Shown one piece after another: positions 17,283-25,586 of a stretch of 64,000 nucleotides of DNA. The DNA is from Kibdelosporangium banguiense (GTDB lineage Bacteria; Actinomycetota; Actinomycetes; Mycobacteriales; Pseudonocardiaceae). Location: the NCBI RefSeq assembly GCF_017876405.1, contig NZ_JAGINW010000001.1, forward strand, positions 5,655,203 through 5,719,202, given 5' to 3'. Within the stretch, counting starts at the first letter, position 1, and each line of letters opens with the position of its first letter. Made by a program: the position numbers and the translations under genes. The notes under the pieces are model-generated. The model was not told where the DNA came from, ran no database searches, and saw only the letters and a program-made list of their open reading frames with translations.

Positions 17283-18257
17283 TCAGGGGTCCAGTCGTCC
17301 GGCCACCGAATGCCACACCTGGGCGCACTCCTTGGCGGCTTTCGCGACGATATCCCGGCAATGCTCGGGCACATTGTCTAAAATAGACTGCAGTCTGGGT
17401 CCGTTCAGTGACGAGTTCGCACCCAGAATTTGCAGTAACGCGCGGCCGGACTCGGTCAGCCGCAGCGAGGGATCGGTGCGCAGCCGGTAAAGGGCCGACT
17501 GCAGACTCGGGCCGGGGTCCTCGGCTTCGGCCGGGCTGGGCGATCTCGGCTGAGGCGCTGACGGGGGCGTCGCTGATTGGGGCGTCACAGTGTCCTCGCC
17601 GCGGTCGAGCCGGCGGCGGACGTCTCTGGCCGTCTCCGGTGAGATCCCCGCTGCCCGGGCCACCTTGCGTAACGACAAGGCCGGGTCGCGGCTGAATAAC
17701 TCGCTGGCGATCTGGCGGCCCTCGTTGGCGCTCACCGGCCGGACCCGGCCGTCACGGCCGATCCGGCTGGAACCCTCGCCGGACGCGTAGCCACGCAGGG
17801 CGCCCACGGTTTTGGCTGCCAGCCCGGTCTTGCTCGCGATCATCCGGTCGGACCACTGCGGGTTGGCGGCCAGCAGGTTCGCTGCCGCGGTTTTGCGATC
17901 CGCCAGCGACAGAGGCAGGCCGTGCACGATGTTCGCCCGCACGGCCAGCAGGAATGCCTCGTCCTCGGTGCCGCCGAAGAACCGTGCCTCGATCTCCTCG
18001 TGGCCGCACAGCTGCGCCGCGCGCAGCCGGTGCATCCCGTCGATGATCCGCATGGTGGGTTTGTGCACGACGATCGGGGGCAGCTTCTCCGTGGTCTCGG
18101 CCAATGCCCGGACGTGATCCGGGTCCTCACCGTCGATCCGTGGCGAATGAGCCTCGCGTAACGACGCGATAGGAACACGCACCACCGGTCCTGCATGCCA
18201 TTCATCGACTGCGTCAGCCCCGTGTTCGGTTCCGCGCGCCCCGGATGGAGTCCCCAA
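17283..18257 (-). CDS. StrR/Bbr-type pathway-specific regulator (ParB-like N-terminal domain)
   Basis: This 324-residue protein starts at TTG 18255-18257, with a good GGAGGAG site 6 bases upstream. The N-terminal ParB/sulfiredoxin-like domain shows VVRVPIASLREAHSPRIDGE, IIDGMHRLRAAQLCGHEEIE and FFGGTEDEAFLLAVRANI. A helix-turn-helix region follows (LSLADRKTAAANLL, WSDRMIASKTGLAAKTVGAL, then SLRKVARAAGISPETARDVR). This is the StrR family, whose members activate antibiotic clusters through GTCCAR-N17-TTGGAC sites. Both perfect sites in this window lie in phenazine promoter regions, including the one upstream of this gene, so it very probably controls the cluster and itself. Confidence 0.92.
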   Translation of the reverse strand: MGTPSGARGTEHGADAVDEWHAGPVVRVPIASLREAHSPRIDGEDPDHVRALAETTEKLPPIVVHKPTMRIIDGMHRLRAAQLCGHEEIEARFFGGTEDEAFLLAVRANIVHGLPLSLADRKTAAANLLAANPQWSDRMIASKTGLAAKTVGALRGYASGEGSSRIGRDGRVRPVSANEGRQIASELFSRDPALSLRKVARAAGISPETARDVRRRLDRGEDTVTPQSATPPSAPQPRSPSPAEAEDPGPSLQSALYRLRTDPSLRLTESGRALLQILGANSSLNGPRLQSILDNVPEHCRDIVAKAAKECAQVWHSVAGRLDP

Positions 18258-18377
18258 TGCCGTCTCCTCCCAGAATGTCCGTTATCGCCCTGTTCGGTCT
18301 GCGTTCACACACTGCTTACTTGAGCGTTACCCCAAAGATGGGTTGATCACTCCTCCGCATTTGTGCTGGAACGCGCT

Positions 18378-18406
18378 GTCCAACTGCGGAACCCGCCCGG
18401 TTGGAC
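18378..18406. promoter_or_regulatory. StrR-family operator GTCCAA-N17-TTGGAC between the regulator and the tailoring operon
   Basis: GTCCAACTG, 11 bases, CGGTTGGAC: the half-sites are identical to those at 13495-13523 and only the 11-base spacer differs. It sits in the 276-base divergent region between the regulator (start 18257) and the 18534 operon, placed to drive both. The rest of 18258-18533 shows no gene. Confidence 0.88.
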
Positions 18407-18533
18407 AGCCGCCGGACCGCCTCCCGCTTTGACGCTTCCCGCATTTCGGGTTTCTGGTTAACGTCGGGAGAACGGCAAATGACGCAGCCGTCATGAATGG
18501 CATCCCACGCAATTATTCCCAGGAGGTTTCGCT

Positions 18534-19604
18534 ATGCCGTCGACAACGGCCGTACTGACCGCCGGGCATCCCGATCCGGACGAGCTCGTACGGGCGGCGA
18601 TGGCGTGGCACTTCGACCCCGAGACCGGTTCGCCCTTCTGGCTGCGCCGCGCCCGTACGCTCGACTTCGACCCGCGGGCGGACATCACCACGTACGCCGA
18701 TCTGCGGCGCTTCCCTGACATAGCCGCTGAGCTGCGGGAAGCGCCGGCACGCGATCTCATTCCACGCGGCTACGGCGCCGACCCCGGCGCGATCGGCGTG
18801 TTCGAAAGCGGCGGTACAACCGGTGCCCCCAAGCGGGTCGTGTTGTTGCGGGACTGGCTTGACAGGCTGCTCGCCTGGGACGACGCGCACATGGACGCGC
18901 ATGACGTGCCGCGAGGCACGGACTGGCTGGCGGTTACTCCCACCGGGCCGCACGTGGTCGGTGAGCTGATCCGGCGGGCGGCACTGGGGCGTGGCGGGCT
19001 CTGCTTCTCGGTCGACCTCGATCCACGCTGGGTCAAGAGCCTGATCGCCGCCGGTCGTAAGGACGAGGCCGACGCCTACAGCGAGCACTTGGTCGAACAG
19101 GCCGCGCATGTGCTGCGTACGCAGGATGTCGCCGTGCTGGTCGCGACCCCGCCGCTACTGCAACGCCTGGCCGCCAGCGACGAGCTGGTGGAGCTGGTGA
19201 ACACCAAGGTCCGTGCGATCCGGTGGGGTGGAACGCAACTGGACCAGGACTCCTACGAGCTGTATCGCGACGAGGTCTTCCCCGAAACAGTCCTCTTCGG
19301 ACACTTCGGCAACACGTTGACACTGGGGTTCGCCTCGCAGCGCCGAGCTGCCGGCGCACCTGTGTTCGACCCGTTCTGGCCGTGGAACACCTTCGCGGTG
19401 CTCGACCCGGAGACCCGCCGGCCGGTGGAGCCCGGTGAGCGCGGCCAGGTGGTGACCACGCACGTGAGCAGGTCGTTCCTGTTGCCCAACAACGTGGAGC
19501 GGGACATGGCAGTGCGTGTGCCGGCCGAACTGGGTGATTCGGTGAGCGATGTCGGCCCGGTGGCCAAATTCGAGGAACAGGACGTCATCGAGGGTGTGTA
19601 CTGA
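18534..19604 (+). CDS. EhpF/LuxE-like carboxylate-activating (adenylating) enzyme
   Basis: This 356-residue protein starts at ATG 18534 behind AGGAGGTTTCGCT. It is a short member of the ANL adenylate-forming superfamily: the P-loop is ESGGTTGAPKRV (about residues 91-102), with an A5-like stretch at ETVLFGHFGNTLTLGF. It lacks the usual complete C-terminal lid domain, as do LuxE and EhpF. EhpF of the Pantoea griseoluteic acid cluster activates phenazine-1,6-dicarboxylate so that its partner EhpG can reduce one carboxyl to the aldehyde. The gene is followed after one base by an EhpG/LuxC-like reductase, so the same role is proposed here. The context is strong, though the substrate is inferred. 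Confidence 0.78.
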   Translation: MPSTTAVLTAGHPDPDELVRAAMAWHFDPETGSPFWLRRARTLDFDPRADITTYADLRRFPDIAAELREAPARDLIPRGYGADPGAIGVFESGGTTGAPKRVVLLRDWLDRLLAWDDAHMDAHDVPRGTDWLAVTPTGPHVVGELIRRAALGRGGLCFSVDLDPRWVKSLIAAGRKDEADAYSEHLVEQAAHVLRTQDVAVLVATPPLLQRLAASDELVELVNTKVRAIRWGGTQLDQDSYELYRDEVFPETVLFGHFGNTLTLGFASQRRAAGAPVFDPFWPWNTFAVLDPETRRPVEPGERGQVVTTHVSRSFLLPNNVERDMAVRVPAELGDSVSDVGPVAKFEEQDVIEGVY

Positions 19605-19605
19605 C

Positions 19606-20958
19606 GTGACTCTGGTTCTGGACGCCCTCGGACCGCGAGGGCCTTATCGCACCAAGCGCCGAATGGCGCTGACGGAAGTCACCGGTGCCCCGGCAGCCGA
19701 ACTGAGCCTGGTACCGCCGGTGTTCGTCAGCCGAGCGCTGTCGGCGTTGCGCGCCGCGCGTCCACTGACTGCGGACGAACGAGCTGCCGCGCTGGTCAAG
19801 GCCGGTGAGCTGTTTGAGAACGCGACGCTGAACGGCCAGTCGCCGCAGGAGTACGACCGCATAGTCAGTCGTGTGGCCGGGATGCCGATTTCGGTTGTCC
19901 GTACGGCACGCGGAAATGTGGCCCATCGGGTCGCACGGGCCCACCTGAGTGTGCAACAGGCCCGGCCCCAGGGAGCCGTCTACGACTGGCGTGATCCGTT
20001 GACCCGCAAGGGAAGCGGGCTGTGGACCAGGCGTGGTGAGGTGTTCGCCGTGCAGTCGGCAGGGAATCACCCTGGCACGCATAGCCTGTGGCCCGAGGCG
20101 CTGGCCTTGGGGTACCGCGTGGCGGTGCGCCCGTCGCGCCGTGAGCCGTTCACGCCGCACAGGCTGATCACTGCTTTGCGTGCGGCCGGGTTCGCCGACG
20201 ATCACGTTGTGTTGCTGCCCACTGATCACGATGGCGTGGACGCCTTGATGGGCGGGACGGATCTCGGCATGGTGTACGGCGGGGCCGATGTGGTGGCCCG
20301 GTACCAGGACGATCCGGCTGTGCTGCCCCAGGGACCGGGCCGGACGAAAATCCTGGTGACCGGCGACGACTGGCGGGAACACCTGCCGGTCATCACCGAG
20401 TCGATCGCCGGGCACGGCGGCACAGGCTGCGTGAACACCACAGCCGTGCTCGTTGAGAACGATCCGGCCGCGGTCGCCGAGGCGATCGCGGATCGCCTGG
20501 GGCAGTTGCCTTTCCTGCCACCTGAGGACGAGAAGGCAGTGCTTCCGGTGCAGCCACTGGAAGTCGCCACCCAGATGGCCAAGCATCTGCTTGACCGCGC
20601 GGCCGGAGCCAGATCGCTGCTCGGCGAGGTGGTACACGACCTCGGCGACGGCAGCGCAGTGCTCGGACCCGCGGTGCACCTGTTGGACCGGGCCGACGAC
20701 CGGGCCGGTGTGGAGCTGCCCTTCCCGTCTGTCTGGGTCGCGCCCTGGCAGCAAGCCGATGGCGTCGCACCACTTCGGGATTCGTTGGTGCTGACGGCTT
20801 TCACCGACGACGAGCACCTGGTCGACGCCTTGCTGGCCGAGCCGGGTATCTCGAACGTGCACCTGGGCGGGCACCCGACCCACCGGATCGCCCCCGGCTT
20901 GCCACACGACGACTACCTGGCCGGGTTCCTCATGCGGGCCAAGGCTTTCATCCGCTGA
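19606..20958 (+). CDS. EhpG/LuxC-like acyl reductase (aldehyde dehydrogenase fold)
   Basis: This 450-residue protein starts at GTG 19606, one base after the preceding stop; upstream in-frame codons are read-through of that gene. The aldehyde-dehydrogenase fold is recognisable from VFAVQSAGNHPGTHSLWPEA (nucleotide-binding region), MVYGGADVVARY, and the nucleophile Cys275 in GHGGTGCVNTTAVLV. Such proteins accept an activated carboxylate as a Cys thioester and reduce it with NAD(P)H. Paired with the LuxE/EhpF-like protein it should convert a phenazine carboxylate to a formyl phenazine, the entry to hydroxymethyl or methyl side chains. Confidence 0.78.
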   Translation: MTLVLDALGPRGPYRTKRRMALTEVTGAPAAELSLVPPVFVSRALSALRAARPLTADERAAALVKAGELFENATLNGQSPQEYDRIVSRVAGMPISVVRTARGNVAHRVARAHLSVQQARPQGAVYDWRDPLTRKGSGLWTRRGEVFAVQSAGNHPGTHSLWPEALALGYRVAVRPSRREPFTPHRLITALRAAGFADDHVVLLPTDHDGVDALMGGTDLGMVYGGADVVARYQDDPAVLPQGPGRTKILVTGDDWREHLPVITESIAGHGGTGCVNTTAVLVENDPAAVAEAIADRLGQLPFLPPEDEKAVLPVQPLEVATQMAKHLLDRAAGARSLLGEVVHDLGDGSAVLGPAVHLLDRADDRAGVELPFPSVWVAPWQQADGVAPLRDSLVLTAFTDDEHLVDALLAEPGISNVHLGGHPTHRIAPGLPHDDYLAGFLMRAKAFIR

Positions 20959-20988
20959 GCGAACCCACTGGAGCAAGAGGAGACGGCG

Positions 20989-21897
20989 ATGAACAACGAC
21001 CCAGTCGCCGGATGGGACCCGGTGCGGTTGCACCGGCACAACGCCCGGCTGCTCGGCGAGCGTGACGTGGTGGTGGCCGGTGACCCCGGCGCCGGCAACG
21101 CGCTGGTCGGCAACATCGTGCAGGAACTGGGGCTGGACTATCTGGACCCGTACACCGAGGTGCTGGCCGAGGACGGCTCGGCGGCACCCGCGGAGAACCA
21201 CGCCGGCTACCGGCAACGGATGGCGGCCACCGCGGATCGCGACCAGACCGGTGCGCCTGCTGGGGACTCGGCCCGGCGGTTGGTCAAGACCCACCTGTAT
21301 CCGGAGGTCTTCGACGGCGTTCCGCTCGGCGGTGTGCTGCTGCTGGTGCGTGATCCCAGGGACACCATCTACTCGGGCTACAAGTGGTTCCGCGGTTTCT
21401 CCGAGTCGTGGTGGCAGGACGAGGAGAACGTGAAGGGCAAGAGCACTTTCGCCGACTACCTGGGCGGCACGCGGATCGGCGACGGCCGTACGCCGGTCGC
21501 CGGGTGGACCGCCTTCCATGAACACTGGCTCGCCGCCGCGGCACAGTTCCGCCGGTTCGCCGTGGTTCGTTTCGAGGACCTGAAGACCGAACCGATTGCC
21601 GCCGTGACCGCGATGCTGGCCGCGTTCGGCATCACCGCGAGCGTCGAACGTATCGCCGAAGCCACGCATCAGAGCTCGTTCGAAGCTATGCGGGCCCACG
21701 AGGACCGCGTGGTCGAGAGCTCCGGTGATGCCCGGACCAGCTCCGCCCGGATCATGCGGCGCGGTGCGATAGGCGAGTGGCGTGAATGGATCGACCAGCC
21801 GGGCATCGCGGAAGTCTTCGCTGACGCACCACTGGCCGCCACCGCAGCGCGGTTCGGGTATCACGTGGCCGTCGACCAAGCCGTGGCCGCTGTCTGA
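20989..21897 (+). CDS. Sulfotransferase-fold enzyme with altered donor loop; candidate phosphoramidate transferase
   Basis: This 302-residue protein starts at ATG 20989 behind AGAGGAGACG. PAPS-sulfotransferase landmarks are clear: LVKTHLYP, LLVRDPRDTIYSGYKW (3'-phosphate binding Arg/Ser region), FAVVRFEDLKTEP, and a C-terminal RRGAIGEW (residues 257-264) matching the RKGxxGxW 3'-phosphate loop. However the 5'-phosphosulfate loop, normally PKSGTTW, reads GDPGAGN (31-37), without its Lys/Arg. The 3'-phosphate grip is thus kept while the sulfuryl end has changed. Next to a predicted 3'-phospho-CDP-amidate pathway, it may transfer a phosphoramidate group to a phenazine hydroxyl. Ordinary sulfation from PAPS is the alternative. 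Confidence 0.72.
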   Translation: MNNDPVAGWDPVRLHRHNARLLGERDVVVAGDPGAGNALVGNIVQELGLDYLDPYTEVLAEDGSAAPAENHAGYRQRMAATADRDQTGAPAGDSARRLVKTHLYPEVFDGVPLGGVLLLVRDPRDTIYSGYKWFRGFSESWWQDEENVKGKSTFADYLGGTRIGDGRTPVAGWTAFHEHWLAAAAQFRRFAVVRFEDLKTEPIAAVTAMLAAFGITASVERIAEATHQSSFEAMRAHEDRVVESSGDARTSSARIMRRGAIGEWREWIDQPGIAEVFADAPLAATAARFGYHVAVDQAVAAV

Positions 21898-21910
21898 CAA
21901 GGGAGAAACC

Positions 21911-22681
21911 ATGACTGTCACTACTCAGTTCGACTACACGCCCTATGCCGCGGACTATGCCTCGCGGCCGGACTATGTGTCCGAAGTGATCACTGCGACG
22001 CTGGCTGTCGCTGGTGTGGCTCCCGGCGATCTGGTGTGCGACGTCGGCGCCGGGTCCGCGCACCTGACGATTCCGTTGCTGGAGAACGGATTGCGTGTGG
22101 ACGCGGTCGAGCCTACCCAGGCGATGCGTGAGGTCGGCGAAGGCCGGACGCAGGGTATGGCTGGCGTGCAATGGTTCGAGGGCTTCGGCGAGGCGACCGG
22201 GCGGCCCGGGGATACCTACCCGCTGGTGACGTTCGGCTCGTCGTTCGACCGCACCGACCGGCCCGCCGCGCTGCGTGAGACCGCGCGGATCCTGAAGCCC
22301 GGCGGCTGGTTCGCCTGCTGCTGGAACCACCGGGACCTCGAGGAGCCGTTCCAGGCACGGATCGAGGACCTGATCAAGCAGCACATCCCCGGTTACGACT
22401 ACGGCACGCGGCGGGCCGACCAGACACCTGCGATCGAGGCCAGCGGCCTGTTCGAGACACCTGTGGTGATCTCCGGCCGGATGACCCGCCAGGTGTCCAG
22501 CGACGTCTGGTGCGACGCCTGGTCCTCGCACTCCACCCTGGGCCAGCAGGCCGGCGAGAAGTTCGACGACGTGCTGGCCGGGATTCGCGGGCTGGTCGGC
22601 GCCGAGCGACGCGACCACGTGGATGTCCCGTATGTCACCAAGATGTGGGTGGCCCGGCTGCGCGGGAGGAATGCGCGGTGA
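21911..22681 (+). CDS. Class I SAM-dependent methyltransferase of the phosphoramidate region
   Basis: This 256-residue protein starts at ATG 21911 behind AAGGGAGAAACC. Rossmann motifs are VCDVGAGSAHLTIPLL (motif I), VDAVEPTQAMREV (motif II) and ARILKPGGWFACCWNHRDLE (post-motif). It overlaps the following glutamine-kinase-like gene by 4 bases, so it is translationally tied to the phosphoramidate cassette. In Campylobacter jejuni the corresponding locus holds methyltransferases Cj1419/Cj1420 beside Cj1418, linked to O-methyl phosphoramidate formation. I infer that this enzyme methylates the phosphoramidate oxygen. Methylation of the phenazine ring or a carboxyl group remains possible. Confidence 0.75.
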   Translation: MTVTTQFDYTPYAADYASRPDYVSEVITATLAVAGVAPGDLVCDVGAGSAHLTIPLLENGLRVDAVEPTQAMREVGEGRTQGMAGVQWFEGFGEATGRPGDTYPLVTFGSSFDRTDRPAALRETARILKPGGWFACCWNHRDLEEPFQARIEDLIKQHIPGYDYGTRRADQTPAIEASGLFETPVVISGRMTRQVSSDVWCDAWSSHSTLGQQAGEKFDDVLAGIRGLVGAERRDHVDVPYVTKMWVARLRGRNAR

Positions 22682-24990
22682 ACACGACCCCGTCGGGCAC
22701 CATCCGGCTGGGCACCAAGGCGGAATCGCTCGCCAGGCTGTCCTCCGCGGTGACCAAGGCGCGGGTGCTGCCCCTTCACCTGGTGGCCCTGCCGGACTGG
22801 CAGTGCCACCGGGACCGTGAACTGGACCGGATCACCGCACAGGACTGGGCCGGCGGCCCGTTGATCGTGCGCAGCAGCGCCGCGGCCGAGGACTCCTTCT
22901 CGGAGTCCATGGCCGGCCAGTTCCTGTCGTTACAGGGATTACGTGGGCGCGACGAGCTGGCCCGTGCGATCGACGACGTGTTCTCGTCCTACGGCGGACC
23001 TGGACCGGACGACCAAGTGCTTGTGCAGCCACAGTTGCGCGACTCGTGGATGAGCGGGGTCGCGTGCTCGTGCCATCCGAGCACCGGGGCGCCGTACTAC
23101 GTGGTCAACTGGGTCGAGAGTGCCGCCACGGACGCCGTGACCAGTGGCGCGGAAGGAAAGCTGCACACCTGGTACGGCGCCAGGTACTCCTCGGCCGCCC
23201 GTCCGCCGTCCGCGCCGATCGCGGGTGTGCTCGCGCTGCTCGCCGAGTTACGCGCGTTGACCGCGATCTCGGCACTCGACATCGAGTTCGCGGTGTCCGA
23301 CGACGATGAGCTGATCCTGTTGCAGGTACGGCCGTTGGTGGTCGGCGGTGCCCGGATTCCGGAAGCACAGCACCACAACGCGCTCGATGCCGTCGCCCAG
23401 GCCGTTGCCGCGGGCCAACAGCCGGATCCGGAAGTCCCTGGCAGACGGGCGATCTATGGCGTGATGCCGGACTGGAACCCGGCCGAGATGATCGGCCTGC
23501 ATCCGCGTCCGCTGGCGCTCTCGCTCTACCGCAGCCTGATCACCGATCTGACGTGGGCCCAGGCCCGCAAGCGGTACGGATACCGGGACCTGTGCGGAAC
23601 ACCGCTGCTGGTGGATTTCGCCGGCCTGCCGTACATCGACGTGCGGGCGAGCGCGGCATCGCTGCTGCCTGCGGGCGTCCCGGATGCGGTGGCGCACAAA
23701 CTGGTGGACCACGCAGTGGACACCCTTGCGGCGAATCCGCACTTGCACGACAAGCTTGAATCCCAGGTAGTGGTATCCGCGCACGGGCTGCGCACCGACA
23801 CTCGGATGGCGTCGCTGGATGTGCTCGACACTGCCGAACGGTCTGCGTTCACCGATACGTTGCGTGCGCTGACCGACCGGCTGGTGATGGGTGACCTGGT
23901 CTGGCGCGACCTGGACCAGTTGCGTGGCCTGGACTCGGGCCCCGCCTTCTCCGGTGCCGCCGGGGTGGCCCAGTTGGTGACCCGATGCGTGCAGTTCGGC
24001 ACGCTGCCGTTCGCCGGTCTGGCCCGTGCCGCGTTCGTCGCCACCGAACTGCTGGACGACCTGGTGACCGAGGGCGTGCTGCAACCGGCCGACAAGGCTG
24101 CGTTCATCGCGAGCCTCGACCTGGTCTCCAGCGAACTGCGGCGCAGCTTCGCCACCCTGGACCGGGACGCGTTCCTCAAGCGGTACGGGCACTTGCGGCC
24201 GGGAACCTACGACATCCTGTCGCCCCGGTACGACGAGCAGCCGGAGGTCTACTTCGACTGGTCCGCGCCGCGCGAGGATGTCGAGCCGGCACCGGAGTTC
24301 CGGCTCACCGGCGTGCAACGCCTGGAGATCGAGCAGCTGATCCGGGCCGCCGGGCTGTCGTTCGGCGCCGACGAGCTGCTGGAGTTCGCCGGCAGTGCCA
24401 TCCGTGGCCGGGAACAGGCGAAGTTCGAGTTCACCCGGGTACTCAGCGATGTGCTTGTGGCTGTGCGACAGCTGGGTGAGCAATGCGGTCTCGACGCCGC
24501 CGACATGTCCTTTGTGGATATCCAGGCAGTGACCGCGCTGACCGGCAACCCGTGTGATGACAGGGAGTTCCTGTGCCGGGCGATCGAGCATAGCCGGGAA
24601 CGGCACGATCTGGGCCAGCTGGTGTCGTTGCCGCCGTTGGTCACCAGGCCCGCCGACGTCTGGAGCTTCCGTTCGCAGGACACCCGGCCGAACTTCGTCA
24701 CCCGGGGCCGGGCGGTCGGCCCGGTGGCGGACATCGACGCCGGTGACCCGCCGGAGGGCGCGATCGCCCTGATCGCCAGCGCCGATCCCGGCTACGACTG
24801 GCTGTTCGCCCGGGGCATCGCCGGGCTGGTCACCGCGTTCGGCGGAGTCAACTCGCACATGGCGTTGCGTGCACTGGAAACCGGTGTGCCCGCGGTGATC
24901 GGTGTGGGTGAGTCGCAGTTCCGGAGATGGACGAAGGTCGCCGGCCTGGACATCGACGCGGCGAGCGAACTGGTCGCCGTACTGACATGA
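22678..24990 (+). CDS. L-glutamine kinase-like protein (PEP-synthase/PPDK family, Cj1418-like)
   Basis: This 770-residue protein starts at GTG 22678 (GTGA overlap). It has a PEP-synthase-type ATP-grasp domain at the N-terminus (LIVRSSAAAEDSFSESMAGQ, LVQPQLRDSWMSGVA, ILLQVRPLVVGG), a long middle helical region, and a C-terminal phosphohistidine domain with His727 in FGGVNSHMALRALETGVPAV. It lacks the PEP/pyruvate-binding TIM barrel of true PEP synthase. The order of domains and length match C. jejuni Cj1418 (about 780 residues), which phosphorylates the amide nitrogen of L-glutamine using ATP through a phosphohistidine. The three genes that follow are the other enzymes of that pathway, in one coupled operon. 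Confidence 0.85.
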   Translation: MNTTPSGTIRLGTKAESLARLSSAVTKARVLPLHLVALPDWQCHRDRELDRITAQDWAGGPLIVRSSAAAEDSFSESMAGQFLSLQGLRGRDELARAIDDVFSSYGGPGPDDQVLVQPQLRDSWMSGVACSCHPSTGAPYYVVNWVESAATDAVTSGAEGKLHTWYGARYSSAARPPSAPIAGVLALLAELRALTAISALDIEFAVSDDDELILLQVRPLVVGGARIPEAQHHNALDAVAQAVAAGQQPDPEVPGRRAIYGVMPDWNPAEMIGLHPRPLALSLYRSLITDLTWAQARKRYGYRDLCGTPLLVDFAGLPYIDVRASAASLLPAGVPDAVAHKLVDHAVDTLAANPHLHDKLESQVVVSAHGLRTDTRMASLDVLDTAERSAFTDTLRALTDRLVMGDLVWRDLDQLRGLDSGPAFSGAAGVAQLVTRCVQFGTLPFAGLARAAFVATELLDDLVTEGVLQPADKAAFIASLDLVSSELRRSFATLDRDAFLKRYGHLRPGTYDILSPRYDEQPEVYFDWSAPREDVEPAPEFRLTGVQRLEIEQLIRAAGLSFGADELLEFAGSAIRGREQAKFEFTRVLSDVLVAVRQLGEQCGLDAADMSFVDIQAVTALTGNPCDDREFLCRAIEHSRERHDLGQLVSLPPLVTRPADVWSFRSQDTRPNFVTRGRAVGPVADIDAGDPPEGAIALIASADPGYDWLFARGIAGLVTAFGGVNSHMALRALETGVPAVIGVGESQFRRWTKVAGLDIDAASELVAVLT

Positions 24991-25586
24991 TCATCGGGGT
25001 CTCGCAGCGGTGCCTGCCGCTGACCGAGCACGGCGAGTCGCGCGACGCGCTGGACGTGCGCTGGCCGCGGTTCCTGGCAGCGTGCGGGATAACTCCCGTT
25101 CCGCTGCCGAACGTGCCCGACCTGGCCGTGAACATCGCTGAAACCGTTGGTGTGCAAGGCATTCTGTTGACCGGTGGGGACGACCTCGTGGCGTACGGCG
25201 GACCGTTCCCGCTTCGGGACGAGACCGAAACCGGACTGCTCAACTGGGCACTGGCCACGCGGACGCCGTTGCTGGGCGTCTGCCGGGGCATGCAACTGCT
25301 GGTTCATGTCCTCGGTGGGGCCCTGACATCGGTGGACGGACACGTTGCCACGCGGCACGACGTGCGTGGCCGGGAAGGCGTGCGTGAGGTGAACAGCTAC
25401 CACCAGCTCGCGCCGGTTGTTGCCCCGTCCCAGCTCGAGGTCACCGGGATGTGCGGTGACGTGGTGGAAGCGGTGCGCCACCGGGACGCCGCCGTCGCCG
25501 GGATGATGTGGCACCCCGAGCGGGAGGAACCGTTCGCCGGCGTGGACATAGCCACCTACCGCGACTTCTTCGGAGGATTCCCATGA
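24987..25586 (+). CDS. Class I amidotransferase-fold hydrolase; predicted gamma-glutamyl-CDP-amidate hydrolase (Cj1417-like)
   Basis: This 199-residue protein starts at ATG 24987, overlapping the kinase-like gene by 4 bases. It is a peptidase C26-type amidotransferase fold with the elbow LLGVCRGMQLL (Cys99) and the His-x-Glu pair in MMWHPERE. The opening IIGVSQRCLP, then ALDVRWPRFLAACGITPVPL, is typical of the Cj1417 group rather than PuuD. In C. jejuni this enzyme cleaves the gamma-glutamyl bond of CDP-L-glutamine to release glutamate and cytidine diphosphoramidate. No separate synthase subunit is present, so ammonia transfer is unlikely. Confidence 0.82.
   Translation: MIIGVSQRCLPLTEHGESRDALDVRWPRFLAACGITPVPLPNVPDLAVNIAETVGVQGILLTGGDDLVAYGGPFPLRDETETGLLNWALATRTPLLGVCRGMQLLVHVLGGALTSVDGHVATRHDVRGREGVREVNSYHQLAPVVAPSQLEVTGMCGDVVEAVRHRDAAVAGMMWHPEREEPFAGVDIATYRDFFGGFP

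Noticed and set aside
19585..21921. 778-codon minus-strand frame
   Set aside because: It is antisense to the reductase and sulfotransferase-fold genes, which have clear motifs, starts and ribosome sites; such shadows are common in high-GC DNA.
22678..24990. Central-metabolism PEP synthase
   Set aside because: There is no PEP/pyruvate-binding barrel, and the following three genes match the phosphoramidate pathway.
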